Shown: positions 8,018 to 17,238 of the stretch, in pieces
Layout: every line of letters starts with the position of its first letter
How positions within the stretch are numbered: the stretch's first letter is position 1
From: Oscillospiraceae bacterium
Lineage (GTDB): Bacteria; Bacillota; Clostridia; Oscillospirales; SIG627
Direction of reading: 5' to 3'
Length of the DNA stretch: 35,670 nt
Assembly: GCA_034925865.1 (NCBI GenBank)
Contig: JAYFRN010000021.1
Coordinates: 1 to 35,670, forward strand
The notes under the pieces: generated by a model
What the model saw: the letters and a program-made list of their open reading frames with translations, nothing else
Database searches by the model: none
What the model was told of the DNA's origin: nothing
Translations under genes and position numbers: made by a program

Positions 8018-9925
8018 ATGGAAACCATCAAAACAAACGGATGTGAAATATCCGCATACAAGGGCAAAATCAAACTGATTTCGGGCGCCACAGAGGCAGT
8101 GTTTTACGCTTATGAAAACGGATTAGTGCTTGAATCGCTCAAAAACACTTTGACAGGATATAATTGGGTATCAGGTAAAAAGCGCTCGGTTGTCAACCCT
8201 ATAAAAGATAATATTCTCTCATTTAAGGGAATAACAATGAACGAGCTTGACAACGACGGCATGTCAAAGCCATATCTCGCTGCCGAAATATCGTATGCCG
8301 GATCAAAAGCCGATATAAAGGCTGTTTTGTCCGTGTATCCGGGAATTTCACTTATAAATCTCGCCGTCTTCTGTGCGCGTCCGGCAGAACAGGATAACTT
8401 CGATGTAAAAGATGATATCGAATTCAGCGACGGCGATATTACGTTTTCTCTGTCACTCGTGCCAAAGCATTATAAATGCAGAGTTGCCGAGCTGTTTGAT
8501 TATTCGGATATCACCAACACTTTTGTTAAAAAATACGATGATTTTACGTATAAGAGCGGCAGCAGAAAATTCGATGGGCATTTTCTTGTGCTTGACAGCT
8601 ATCTTGACAGGGAACAGCTTTTTGTAGTAAGAGAGGCGCCTACGAAATTCGGAGCGCAGAACAGACGCTCTCAAAACGACTTCGCTGTTTATTCCGACAC
8701 GGTTCTTGACGTAACAGGAACAAGCCTTCCCGACGAGCTTGACGACGACGGTCATTATATTAGCTGTTATCCCGTCACCTTCGGCTGCTTCTCCGCGCCG
8801 GACGAGGAAATATACGCTGAATACAGAAAGCTTTACCGCGCGGTTTCTCTTGGCATACACGAAGACAAGCTCTTCACTCTTTCAAACACATGGGGCGACA
8901 GAGGAGAAGGAGCAAACCTCAATGAGAAATTTATGAAAAAAGAGATCGAGGCCGCCTCCGGACTTGGCATTGACGTGGTTCAAATCGACGCCGGATGGAG
9001 CACGGGCGACTGGGAGATAAAGAAGGACAGATTTCCCGATGGATTCGCACCGCTTAAGAAGCTGTGCACTGAAAAGGGAATTGAATTCGGATCGTATATG
9101 GATCCTAGAAAACCGGATGAATATGCCGACTGGGAAAAAGATGCCGATATAATGATCAAATACTTCACCGACTACGGAGTGACGCATGTCAAATTCGACG
9201 GTGTTACGATAAACACAAAGCGCGCCGAAGAGAATATACTCAAAATTTTTAAGAAATTCTACGAAAAGACCGGACACCATGCCCAGATAAACAACGACAT
9301 AACAGCTTCACGCAGATTCGGTTTCCTTTATGAGAAACAGTATGCCTCCTTGTTTGTCTGTAACAGGTATACCGATTGGCATAATTATTATCCGCATTAC
9401 ACTCTCCGTACCCTGTGGCAGCTATGTGAATTCATACCCGCACGCAGAATGCAGATCGAATTTCTTAATAACAAACGCAACCGCTCTCTGTATGAGGGTG
9501 ATCCGCTCGCTCCGGCTAATTACGAAATGGATTACCTTTTTGCAACGGCTATGCTCGCCAACCCTCTGGTATGGATGGATCTTCAGAGTATTGAGCCGTC
9601 AGACGCGGAGCTTTTGAAAAAAATAATCTCCGTATATAAACCTCTTCAAAAGCAGTTGTTCGACGCTGACGTTTCCCCTATAGGCGAAATCCCTGACGGT
9701 GGCAGCTTTACAGGCTTCAACGCAAAGATCGGGAACGGTGGATATCTGCTTCTGTTCGCGGAGGCCGGCGGAACATATATCTATTCCGTAAAGGGAGTAC
9801 GCAACCCGGAAGTGCTTTATAAATCCGAAAAACTCTCCGATTTCGGCATTGAATGCTATCCATACGGCGTGCGCGTAAATATGCCTGAAGAAAAATCCTT
9901 TGTTTTCATAAGGTATTCATGCTGA
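8018..9925 (+). CDS. GH36-like alpha-galactosidase family protein
   Basis: This 635-residue protein has an N-terminal beta-sandwich region followed by a TIM barrel of the GH36/GH-D clan. Visible landmarks are NTWGDRGEG (about residues 290-298), VVQIDAGW (about 320-328), the strand HVKFDG with predicted nucleophile D394, and YTDWHNYYPHY with a candidate acid/base D453. GH36 enzymes hydrolyse alpha-galactosides such as raffinose or melibiose by a retaining mechanism. There is no signal peptide, so it is cytosolic and would act on imported oligosaccharides. Its stop overlaps the next gene by 7 bases, indicating translational coupling. An AGAAAGG lies 14 bases before the ATG, slightly far. Exact substrate is not predictable, and some GH36-like proteins have other specificities. 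Confidence 0.75.
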   Translation: METIKTNGCEISAYKGKIKLISGATEAVFYAYENGLVLESLKNTLTGYNWVSGKKRSVVNPIKDNILSFKGITMNELDNDGMSKPYLAAEISYAGSKADIKAVLSVYPGISLINLAVFCARPAEQDNFDVKDDIEFSDGDITFSLSLVPKHYKCRVAELFDYSDITNTFVKKYDDFTYKSGSRKFDGHFLVLDSYLDREQLFVVREAPTKFGAQNRRSQNDFAVYSDTVLDVTGTSLPDELDDDGHYISCYPVTFGCFSAPDEEIYAEYRKLYRAVSLGIHEDKLFTLSNTWGDRGEGANLNEKFMKKEIEAASGLGIDVVQIDAGWSTGDWEIKKDRFPDGFAPLKKLCTEKGIEFGSYMDPRKPDEYADWEKDADIMIKYFTDYGVTHVKFDGVTINTKRAEENILKIFKKFYEKTGHHAQINNDITASRRFGFLYEKQYASLFVCNRYTDWHNYYPHYTLRTLWQLCEFIPARRMQIEFLNNKRNRSLYEGDPLAPANYEMDYLFATAMLANPLVWMDLQSIEPSDAELLKKIISVYKPLQKQLFDADVSPIGEIPDGGSFTGFNAKIGNGGYLLLFAEAGGTYIYSVKGVRNPEVLYKSEKLSDFGIECYPYGVRVNMPEEKSFVFIRYSC

Positions 9926-10818
9926 ATTTTACTTTGCTAAAGCTATCCGATATTGACCTGATCAGCCCGTATTTTGAATATTCAAAAACACGCGCCTGCG
10001 ACAATACAATCGGCGGTACATTCATGTGGCGTGATTATTTCAAAACGGAATATGCGATAACGGGAGACACGCTTTTTTTCAAAGTAAAATATTTAAACGG
10101 TGAAACAGCTTTTTCTGCTCCGCTCTGTCCGTGCGGACGCGGCTGCGAAAAAGCCGCGGGCTTCATCTTCGATTACTGCGCGGAAAAAGGGATTCCTGCC
10201 GTAATATGCATGGCCGCCGAAGAAGACCGCGATATTTTAGAAAATAAATTCGTGATATCGTCTGTTCCGGAGCCAAACTGGTCCGATTATATGTATAACG
10301 CTTCCGATCTCGCGGATATGGCGGGTAAAAGATATTCCGGACAGCGCAATCATATACATGCTTTTATGCGGGATAATCCGGATTATCAGTTTGAAGAGAT
10401 TGGAAAGCGGAATATCCGGGAAATATCGGAGTTCTTTTTAAATTATGAACGCAGGGGCGATAAAACCTCGCTCTTGTATCTCACCGAGCGCGAAAAGGTA
10501 TTCGAGGTCTTTAATAACTGGGACATGTATCGTCAATCAGGAATAGTTCTCAGGGCGGGAATGCAAATAGTCGGCTTTGCAATCGGAGAAATAATCGGAG
10601 ATACACTTTTTGTCCATATTGAAAAAGCAAACGCGGAATGTCGCGGAGCGTATCAGATGTTGGTAAAGCAGTTCGCGGTCATGGCCGTGGAAAAAGGCGC
10701 CGTTTATATAAACCGCGAGGACGACGCCGGAGACGAAGGGCTCAGAATCTCGAAGCTTTCTTATCATCCTTGCGAAATGGTAAATAAATATACGGTCACA
10801 CTGCTTGAAAAGAAATAG
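9919..10818 (+). CDS. DUF2156 (phosphatidylglycerol lysyltransferase-like, GNAT-fold) protein
   Basis: The 299-residue protein begins with the typical DUF2156 signature, including 'CDNTIGGTFMWRDYF' around residues 28-42, 'GDTLFFKVKY' and a C-terminal 'EKGAVYINREDDAGDEGLR' segment split by conserved acidic residues. The family has two GNAT-like folds and is related to the catalytic part of MprF and to Fem-type aminoacyl transferases. Small stand-alone members in Clostridia have no proven reaction. It has no membrane segment, so lipid aminoacylation by an MprF mechanism is uncertain. It overlaps the GH36-like gene and ends before a strong terminator. Confidence 0.75.
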   Translation: MLNFTLLKLSDIDLISPYFEYSKTRACDNTIGGTFMWRDYFKTEYAITGDTLFFKVKYLNGETAFSAPLCPCGRGCEKAAGFIFDYCAEKGIPAVICMAAEEDRDILENKFVISSVPEPNWSDYMYNASDLADMAGKRYSGQRNHIHAFMRDNPDYQFEEIGKRNIREISEFFLNYERRGDKTSLLYLTEREKVFEVFNNWDMYRQSGIVLRAGMQIVGFAIGEIIGDTLFVHIEKANAECRGAYQMLVKQFAVMAVEKGAVYINREDDAGDEGLRISKLSYHPCEMVNKYTVTLLEKK

Positions 10819-10870
10819 GGTTAAGAAGTGATTATTTATTACCGAGTTTATAATATACGATGACATATAA

Positions 10871-10909
10871 AAAGCTAAAAGCGCGGACGACGTCCGCGCT
10901 TTTAGCTTT
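10871..10909. terminator. Bidirectional intrinsic terminator
   Basis: A perfect 18-bp stem (10871-10888 and 10892-10909) with a 3-base loop lies between two convergent genes. The stem has a G+C core and A/T ends, so both strands give a U-rich tail. It ends the GH36-DUF2156 transcript and the T-box-controlled fusion gene. Confidence 0.9.
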
Positions 10910-10912
10910 GCT

Positions 10913-13444
10913 TTATGCCGTTTCGATTTTGCTTGCGGCTTTCAGATTTAGTTTTTCAATCGCGGCTTCGCGCATCTTGTATTTTAGTATCTTTCCGGCG
11001 GCATTCATAGGAAAGCAGTCGACAAAATCGACATAACGAGGTGTTTTATGCTTGGCCATATGCGTGGAAACAAACTGTTTGATATCATCCTCTGTCGCCG
11101 TTTCGCCTTCATTAAGGATGACGCACGCCATAATTTCCTCGCCGTAATCCTTGTCCGGAACACCGATTACCTGCACGTCGGAAACCTTTGGATGAGTATA
11201 TATAAAATCCTCGATTTCCTTCGGGTAGATGTTTTCGCCGCCCCGAATTATCATGTCCTTGATCCGTCCGGTTATTTTATAATAACCTTCCGAATTGCGG
11301 CGAGCAAGGTCACCGGTGTGAAGCCATCCGTTTTCATCTATCGCGGCGGCGGTCGCTTCCGGCATTTTGTAATAACCCTTCATGATATTATAGCCCTTCG
11401 CGACAAATTCACCGTCCGTATTGTCAGGCAGATCCTTGCCGGTTTCGGGATCAACAATCTTGCATGTCACACCGTACATTGCAGCGCCGACCGTATTTAC
11501 CCGCGCTTCGATGGAATCGGTGGTTTTGCTCATTGTGCATCCTGGTGATGCTTCAGTCTGACCGTAGGTGATGCATATTTCGGTCATATGCATCTTATCG
11601 ATTACATCGCGCATTACCTTGATAGGGCAAGGACTGCCGGCCATTATGCCTGTGCGCATATGTGAAAAATCAGTTTTTGGGAAATCCGGATGAGAGAGCA
11701 TGGCGATAAACATGGTCGGAACTCCGTGAAAAGCGGTTATCTTTTCGCGGTTTATACAGTCAAGCCCTTTCGAAGGAGAGAAGGACGGAATCGGGCACAT
11801 TGTCGTCCCGTGCGTCATGGATGATGTCATCGCGAGCACCATTCCGAAGCAATGGAACATAGGCACCTGGATCATCATTTTATCCGCGGTGGAAAGATCC
11901 ATACAGTCTCCGATCGCTTTTCCGTTGTTGACGACATTATAATGCGTCAGCATGACGCCCTTTGGAAAACCTGTGGTGCCGGAGGTGTACTGCATATTGC
12001 ATACATCGTCCTTGTGGATGGCGGCGGCGCGGCGATATACTTCCTCAACGGGAACCTTTCTGCTCATTTCGATTGCTTCGTCCCAGGTTATACAGCCCTT
12101 TTGCGCGGAATCCACGGTTATTATATTTCTCAAAAACGGAAGACGCTTCATATACAGCGGATGTCCCTTTTGCGTAGTTTCAAGCTCCGGGCAGAGCTGT
12201 TTGATTATATCTACATAATCCGAATCCTTGTATCCGTCAATCATTACAAGTGTATGAGTGTCTGACTGGCGCAATAGATATTCGGCCTCGTGGATTTTAT
12301 ACGCGGTGTTGACTGTAACGAGTACGGCTCCGATTTTTGTCGTGGCCCAGAAGGTTATATACCATTGCGGCACGTTGGTGGCCCATATTGCGACATGGTC
12401 GCCGGGCTTTACTCCGAGCGCGATAAGACAGCGGGCAAAGGTGTCGACATCATCGCGGAATTGGGAATATGTGCGCGTATAATCAAGTGTCGTGTATCTG
12501 AACGCGTATTGATCGGGAAATTCATCCACCATTCTGTCAAGCACCTGTGGAAACGTCAGATCGATGAGGTGCTCTTTTTTCCACACATATTTTCCGGTTT
12601 TGCGGTTGTTGTCGATAAGGCGTCCGGAATCGCTGGATGTCCCGAGATATTTTTCCATATAATTTGCAAAATGAGGGAATACCACGCCGGCATCGCCAAG
12701 ATCGGGCGCATACTTTTTAAGCCATTCAAGCGAAATATATCCTTCGTAATTAATCGATCTGAGAGAACGCATCATTTCGTCGATAGGGAGGTCACCTTCG
12801 CCCATCATTTTATATACGACCTTACCGTTTTCGACGGCGGAATCCTTTATATGAACATATTTTATATATGCTCCGAGGTTTTCAACCGTGACCGACGGCT
12901 TTTCGTTCATGAAGCGGTATGGATGATGTAGATCCCAGAGAGCGCCGATATTGTCGCTTTCTATGTCGTTAAGAAGCTTTTTTAAACGCTTTGTATCGGC
13001 ATACACACCATTTGTTTCTACAAGCAGCGTTATGTCTTTCTGTTCGGCGTACATAACAAGGCGTTTCAATGATGCGATCACTGCTTCTTCGTTGATTTCT
13101 CCGTCCGGAAAAGCCTTCTCGTCTCCGAGAATTCGGACGAACCGGGATCCGAGCTTTGACGCGAGGTTGATATATTCTCTTATTTCCGCTTCTGTTTCTG
13201 TTGAATGGTCGGCATATTTAAGAGTGCAGCCGGATGACAGGCAGGAGATTTCAAGACGGCGTCGGCGCAGCTGCGCGACTGTGTCGTCGATGTTTTCCGG
13301 GCAGAAGGGTTTTGCGCGTATTGAGAAGATATCTCCGCCGAGTCCTCTCATCTCGATTCCGGAGAAACCGAAATCCTTTGCTACGGAGTAGATGTCCGAC
13401 CAATCGAAATCGGGACATCCGAGGGTTGAAAATGCGAGTTTCAT
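10913..13444 (-). CDS. Fusion: sugar isomerase/epimerase-like TIM barrel + AMP-forming acyl-CoA synthetase
   Basis: This 843-residue protein joins two enzymes. Residues 1 to about 265 form an AP-endonuclease-2/xylose-isomerase-like TIM barrel with the expected metal ligands in VETNG, LWDLHH, VHIKDS and ISLEW. Residues from about 290 form an ANL-family acyl-CoA synthetase with the P-loop YTSGTTGFPKG (486-496), YGQTEAS, TGDLA, RGGENIYPKEIE and the C-terminal lysine segment NAAGKILK. It should activate a carboxylic acid to its CoA thioester with ATP; the chain type is not readable. The start at 13444 is chosen because AAGGAG lies 10 bases upstream. A T-box leader with leucine-type specifier precedes it, so expression should rise when tRNA-Leu is uncharged. 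There is no stop codon or frameshift between the domains. Confidence 0.85.
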   Translation of the reverse strand: MKLAFSTLGCPDFDWSDIYSVAKDFGFSGIEMRGLGGDIFSIRAKPFCPENIDDTVAQLRRRRLEISCLSSGCTLKYADHSTETEAEIREYINLASKLGSRFVRILGDEKAFPDGEINEEAVIASLKRLVMYAEQKDITLLVETNGVYADTKRLKKLLNDIESDNIGALWDLHHPYRFMNEKPSVTVENLGAYIKYVHIKDSAVENGKVVYKMMGEGDLPIDEMMRSLRSINYEGYISLEWLKKYAPDLGDAGVVFPHFANYMEKYLGTSSDSGRLIDNNRKTGKYVWKKEHLIDLTFPQVLDRMVDEFPDQYAFRYTTLDYTRTYSQFRDDVDTFARCLIALGVKPGDHVAIWATNVPQWYITFWATTKIGAVLVTVNTAYKIHEAEYLLRQSDTHTLVMIDGYKDSDYVDIIKQLCPELETTQKGHPLYMKRLPFLRNIITVDSAQKGCITWDEAIEMSRKVPVEEVYRRAAAIHKDDVCNMQYTSGTTGFPKGVMLTHYNVVNNGKAIGDCMDLSTADKMMIQVPMFHCFGMVLAMTSSMTHGTTMCPIPSFSPSKGLDCINREKITAFHGVPTMFIAMLSHPDFPKTDFSHMRTGIMAGSPCPIKVMRDVIDKMHMTEICITYGQTEASPGCTMSKTTDSIEARVNTVGAAMYGVTCKIVDPETGKDLPDNTDGEFVAKGYNIMKGYYKMPEATAAAIDENGWLHTGDLARRNSEGYYKITGRIKDMIIRGGENIYPKEIEDFIYTHPKVSDVQVIGVPDKDYGEEIMACVILNEGETATEDDIKQFVSTHMAKHKTPRYVDFVDCFPMNAAGKILKYKMREAAIEKLNLKAASKIETA

Positions 13445-13478
13445 AGTAAAATCACTCCTTGAATTTATATCCGGCGAC

Positions 13479-13519
13479 AAAAAAAGCTTTCATCTCCGGT
13501 AATTCCGAGAGACGAAAGC
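13479..13519 (-). terminator. T-box terminator hairpin
   Basis: On the minus strand GCTTTCGTCTCTCGG pairs with CCGGAGATGAAAGC and is followed by seven T residues (13485-13479). It lies 35 bases before the start codon of the fusion gene and competes with the T-box antiterminator. Confidence 0.88.
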
Positions 13520-13773
13520 AATATAACATACTTCCGCGGTACCACTCTTGTTGGCGCAATGCGCCCTCTTTGAGGCATCTGACAATGCCGGACCCTTATA
13601 ACGTGGGTCAATACGTTCACAGCTACTTGCCTTTCGTAAACCGGTTCATACGGTGGGCTTTCAAGCGACCGCTCCAGGGCGAGTATGACGCATCCGCTGC
13701 CGCCTCACACCATCCGGCGGCTCTCTGATAACGGTTTATTCGTCGTTGTTCCCCATCATTGCGTTTATAAATT
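13479..13773 (-). promoter_or_regulatory. T-box riboswitch, predicted tRNA-Leu specific
   Basis: Read on the minus strand, the leader starts near 13773. It shows the stem I AGAGAG motif (13726-13721), a specifier-loop segment before CCTGGAGC with predicted specifier CTC at 13683-13681, and the T-box sequence ending GGTACCGCGG (13552-13534). An intrinsic terminator follows immediately. The T-box bulge reads TGGT, which would pair with an ACCA end, consistent with the discriminator A of tRNA-Leu. Uncharged tRNA-Leu would stabilise the antiterminator and let transcription enter the fusion gene. The specifier is placed by analogy with known T-boxes, so the amino acid call is less certain than the class. 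Confidence 0.93.
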
Positions 13774-13779
13774 TATACT

Positions 13780-13808
13780 AGTATAACACGAAGATAAATA
13801 ATTGTCAA
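13780..13808 (-). promoter_or_regulatory. Sigma-A promoter of the T-box leader
   Basis: TTGACA (13808-13803) and TATACT (13785-13780) are 17 bases apart on the minus strand. Transcription should begin near 13773, at the start of the T-box stem I region. The fusion gene thus has its own promoter and does not depend on leuA-cimA read-through. Confidence 0.85.
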
Positions 13809-14114
13809 TAGGAGAATAAAAATTGTTTTTGTTTAAAAATTGCAAGTTTAACTGTCGCAGTTTTTATCAATTATGATTAGTGGGAATATTCGAGCTGCCG
13901 GATCGTCAGTTTACTAATATCTGTTGCTTTAGGAGCAATACGCCGAAGGATTCTGTTACCGTTTTCATTCTGCTCTGTTCTGCTCTCGGTTGATGTACGG
14001 ATGAGCATAATAGATTTCGCTGCATTTTACCGTTCTTAATCGCGGTATTGTCCAAGAACCGCTTGAGTTTACCGCGGTATTGTATTGCCGTTTTATAATA
14101 TGATATCCGCAGAA
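13809..14114. other. Intergenic region after cimA
   Basis: About 300 bases without a supportable gene. It holds two direct copies of CGCGGTATTGT (near 14041 and 14072) and several short G+C dyads between 14040 and 14130, but no hairpin followed by a U-tract, so termination of leuA-cimA is not resolved. Short reading frames here lack ribosome binding sites. Confidence 0.4.
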
Positions 14115-15674
14115 TCATTGTTCTGCAATAAGCATGTATTCGACGGAATCCATAAGCGCCTTCCAGCTCGCTTCCATTATGTCGGTGGAGACTCCGACTG
14201 TCGTCCATGTCTTTTCTCCGTCGCCGGATTCAATGAGGACGCGAACGGTGGCCTCGGTGGCGGCGTCGGAATTCAGAACTCGCACCTTATAATCTATCAG
14301 CTTCATTTTGTCCAGCTCGGGGTAAAACCGGGCGAGCGCTTTTCGAAGCGCGTTGTCCATCGCGTTGACGGGTCCGTTTCCTTCCGCGGCCGTCGTTTCT
14401 TCCGCGCCGTCCACCGCTATTTTAATCATCGCGACGGCGGGCAAGCCCTGTCCCGGCTCCGAAAGCACGAGCTTAAAATTTAAAAGCTCGAAAAAATTGC
14501 GGCGGCGTCCAAGAGTGTCATATATAAGCAGCTTTAATGAAGCGTCGGCGTTTTCGTAAAAATAGCCGCGCTTTTCAAAATGCTTGATTTTCTCAAGAAG
14601 GATGTTTATTTCCGGTGAATCGCGTGTGATCGAAGGCTCGAGCTCACGCACCTTCAATAAAAGAGCTGATCTTCCGGAAAGCTCCCCGATGGATATATGT
14701 CGTATGTTTCCGAAGATGGACGGATCGAAAAGCTCAGACGATTCCGGCAGCTTTTGAAGCGCGTCGATGTGCATCCCGGCTTTATGCGTGAACGCGCAGG
14801 AACCGACAAACGGTTGGCGTTCGTCAAATGCGACATTCGCGATGTCGGCGACACGGCGCGATACGGCGGTCAGCTCCGAAAGATCCTCCGTACAGCGGGC
14901 AGAGTATCCGAGTTTGTATTTAAGAATCGGAAGGAGTGTAGATATGTTGGCGTTTCCGCATCTTTCTCCGAGCCCGAGAAGCGTGCATTGAAGCTGACGC
15001 GCCCCGGCTTCAAGAGCCGCGAGCGAGCCGGAAGTGGCCAGGCCAAGGTCATTATGACAATGGATACCGATTATTTTACCGGGATGACGAGAGCATACGT
15101 CTTTTGCCGCGGCGCCGATTTCTGCCGGCAGTGAGCCGCCGTTCGTGTCACACAGCGTGACGGCTTCTGCTCCGGCGAAGAAAGCCGTTTCGACAGCCTT
15201 AAGTGAATATTCGGGATCGTATTTATATCCGTCAAAGAAATGCTCCGCGTCAAAAATGACTTTTCTTTTTTGGGAAATGAAAAACTTTATCGTTTCCGAT
15301 ATTATTCTGAGGTTTTCCGCGGAGGTAGTCTTCAGGATATTGCGTACAATGAACACGGAAGCTTTTCCGACTACAGAGACATATTCTGTTCCGGCTTCGA
15401 GTGCGGCGGTGACTGATGCGTCCGAATCAGGATTGTGTCCCACCTTGCAGCAAGCCGTAAAGGCGCAGATTTTCGCGCGGAATGAGCGCTTCTGAAGCCG
15501 GGCGAAAAGCTCTGCATCCTTAGGGGCACCGGACGGATTTCCTGCTTCAATAAAATCCACTCCGAGATCGTCGAGCAAAGAAACGATTTTCAGCTTGTCA
15601 TTTATTGAAAATGAGATCCCGGGGGCCTGCGCTCCGTCCCGGAGCGTCGTATCGAATACGAAAAGTTCTTTCAT
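14115..15674 (-). CDS. cimA: (R)-citramalate synthase
   Basis: CimA condenses pyruvate with acetyl-CoA to citramalate, the first step of the threonine-independent route to isoleucine. The 519-residue protein has the DRE-TIM (HMGL-like) barrel with TTLRDGAQAPG near the N-terminus, HCHNDLG in mid-barrel and GLGERCGNAN, followed by a LeuA-type C-terminal regulatory domain ('EGNGPVNAMDNALRKAL'). The AQAPG variant with FSINDK and the overall pattern fit the citramalate synthase branch better than LeuA. The ATG at 15674 overlaps the leuA stop (TGATG) and has GGAG 8 bases upstream; the TTG one codon earlier is less likely. It is translationally coupled to leuA. Confidence 0.88.
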   Translation of the reverse strand: MKELFVFDTTLRDGAQAPGISFSINDKLKIVSLLDDLGVDFIEAGNPSGAPKDAELFARLQKRSFRAKICAFTACCKVGHNPDSDASVTAALEAGTEYVSVVGKASVFIVRNILKTTSAENLRIISETIKFFISQKRKVIFDAEHFFDGYKYDPEYSLKAVETAFFAGAEAVTLCDTNGGSLPAEIGAAAKDVCSRHPGKIIGIHCHNDLGLATSGSLAALEAGARQLQCTLLGLGERCGNANISTLLPILKYKLGYSARCTEDLSELTAVSRRVADIANVAFDERQPFVGSCAFTHKAGMHIDALQKLPESSELFDPSIFGNIRHISIGELSGRSALLLKVRELEPSITRDSPEINILLEKIKHFEKRGYFYENADASLKLLIYDTLGRRRNFFELLNFKLVLSEPGQGLPAVAMIKIAVDGAEETTAAEGNGPVNAMDNALRKALARFYPELDKMKLIDYKVRVLNSDAATEATVRVLIESGDGEKTWTTVGVSTDIMEASWKALMDSVEYMLIAEQ

Positions 15675-17194
15675 CAATTATTCTCCGTATAGTACAATGC
15701 GCGGTTTATCGCGTTTATATATGATTTGATGCTGGCTTCAATTATATCGGTTGATACGCCTCTGCCATGGAATATATTTCCGGAATATAATATTTTTACG
15801 CTTACCACGCCCAAAGCGTCGGCGCCCTCAGTGGCGGCGCTGATCGAATATGCGTCCAGCGAAACCGCTTCGCCGACAATCCGGTTGACGGCGTTGAAGG
15901 CGGCGTCTATCGGACCGTTCCCGACGGCTGCCTCTGTGATGGATGCGTCATTTTTATTAAGCGTGAGCATTGCGCTCGATTTCATTGACCCTGAGCTTTG
16001 AATCTGGAAATCGATAAGCTTATATCCGTTGGTTATGAGCTTTTCGTCGATCTTTTCACGTATTATCTCTGATATTTCATCGTCGGCGACCGTGTTTTTC
16101 TTTTCCGCCACGAGCTTGAACGCCTCGAATGAGCTTTCCAGAGTTTCCTGATCGAGAGAAAATCCAAGCTGAGAGGCGCGACTTTCAAAGGCATGCCGTC
16201 CGGAAAGCTTGCCAAGGATTATACGGTTTCCGGTACGTCCGATGTCCGTGGGCGACATAATCTGATAAGTGTTTTCATTTGACAACACGCCATGCTGATG
16301 TATGCCCGATTCATGCCGGAAAGCGTTTTTTCCGATAATAGGCTGACCGACAGGAATCGGCACACCGGAAATTGACGAAACAAGACGGCAGGTCTTTGCG
16401 ATTTCTTTTATATTAACATTTGTATCAAAACCAAAAAAATTATTACGAACCCGGATCGCCATTATGATTTCTTCAAGAGAAGCGTTGCCGGCGCGCTCGC
16501 CCAATCCGTTTATCGTCCCTTCAAGCTGAGTAACGCCGGCGCCGGCCGCGGCCAGGCTGTTCGCGACCGCGAGTCCGAGGTCGTTGTGGCAATGTGCGGC
16601 AAGCACAACATTCTTTATTCCGGCGGTATCTGTGAAAACTCTTTTTATCATTTCGGCATATTCGGAAGGAATGCAGTATCCGACAGTATCAGGGAAATTT
16701 ACAGTTGATACGCCGGATGCGATTACGGCTGAAAAGACACGGCAGACAAAACCGACGTCAGAGCGTGTCGCATCCTCCGCGGAAAACTGCACGTCGCCGC
16801 AAAGACGCTTTGCGAGCTCGGCGGATTTCACTGCGCGTTCAAGCACCTCCTGCTCGGACATGTTAAGCTTGTATTGCATATGTATTGGACTTGTGGCTAT
16901 AAAAATATGTATGCGCGGATTTTTTGCTTTATCCAAAGAACGCGCGGCGGCTTCGATATCCTGCTCCGTACATCGGGCAAGTGCGCAGAGCTTTGTATTT
17001 CCGACGACCTCCGCGGCGGCGCATATGGCGTTGAAGTCGCTTTGAGAAGCGGCGGCAAAACCGGCCTCGATTATATCGACGCCAAGGTCGCAGAGCTGCG
17101 CGGCAATTTCGCGTTTTTGAGTAAAAGAAAGGTTCACGCCCGGGGTCTGATCTCCGTCGCGAAGCGTTGTGTCAAGTAATTTTATCGTTTTCAT
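15674..17194 (-). CDS. leuA: 2-isopropylmalate synthase
   Basis: LeuA condenses 2-oxoisovalerate with acetyl-CoA, the committed step of leucine synthesis. The 506-residue protein has TTLRDGDQTPG at the N-terminus, AAHCHNDLGLA and GLGERAGNA in the barrel, and the C-terminal LeuA dimer domain ('AAVGNGPIDAAFNAV') that binds leucine for feedback inhibition. An upstream in-frame ATG at 17251 is rejected because it falls inside the promoter; the ATG at 17194 lies downstream of the predicted transcription start and gives normal family length. Its ribosome binding site is weak. leuC, leuD and leuB are not in the window. Confidence 0.9.
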   Translation of the reverse strand: MKTIKLLDTTLRDGDQTPGVNLSFTQKREIAAQLCDLGVDIIEAGFAAASQSDFNAICAAAEVVGNTKLCALARCTEQDIEAAARSLDKAKNPRIHIFIATSPIHMQYKLNMSEQEVLERAVKSAELAKRLCGDVQFSAEDATRSDVGFVCRVFSAVIASGVSTVNFPDTVGYCIPSEYAEMIKRVFTDTAGIKNVVLAAHCHNDLGLAVANSLAAAGAGVTQLEGTINGLGERAGNASLEEIIMAIRVRNNFFGFDTNVNIKEIAKTCRLVSSISGVPIPVGQPIIGKNAFRHESGIHQHGVLSNENTYQIMSPTDIGRTGNRIILGKLSGRHAFESRASQLGFSLDQETLESSFEAFKLVAEKKNTVADDEISEIIREKIDEKLITNGYKLIDFQIQSSGSMKSSAMLTLNKNDASITEAAVGNGPIDAAFNAVNRIVGEAVSLDAYSISAATEGADALGVVSVKILYSGNIFHGRGVSTDIIEASIKSYINAINRALYYTENN

Positions 17195-17238
17195 TATTTT
17201 AAGCTCATTTGCGCATTTATATCCAGAATAATACTTCA

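Noticed and set aside
12290-12931. Antisense open frame of 213 codons inside the fusion gene
   Set aside because: No ribosome binding site, codon pattern follows the complementary strand of a conserved enzyme.
13479-13773. T-box read as a glycine or threonine sensor for the nearby glycyl-tRNA synthetase
   Set aside because: It is on the minus strand pointing away from that gene, and the TGGT bulge pairs with an A discriminator, unlike the U of bacterial tRNA-Gly. A shifted specifier (ACT, Thr) fits the CCTGGAGC spacing less well than CTC.
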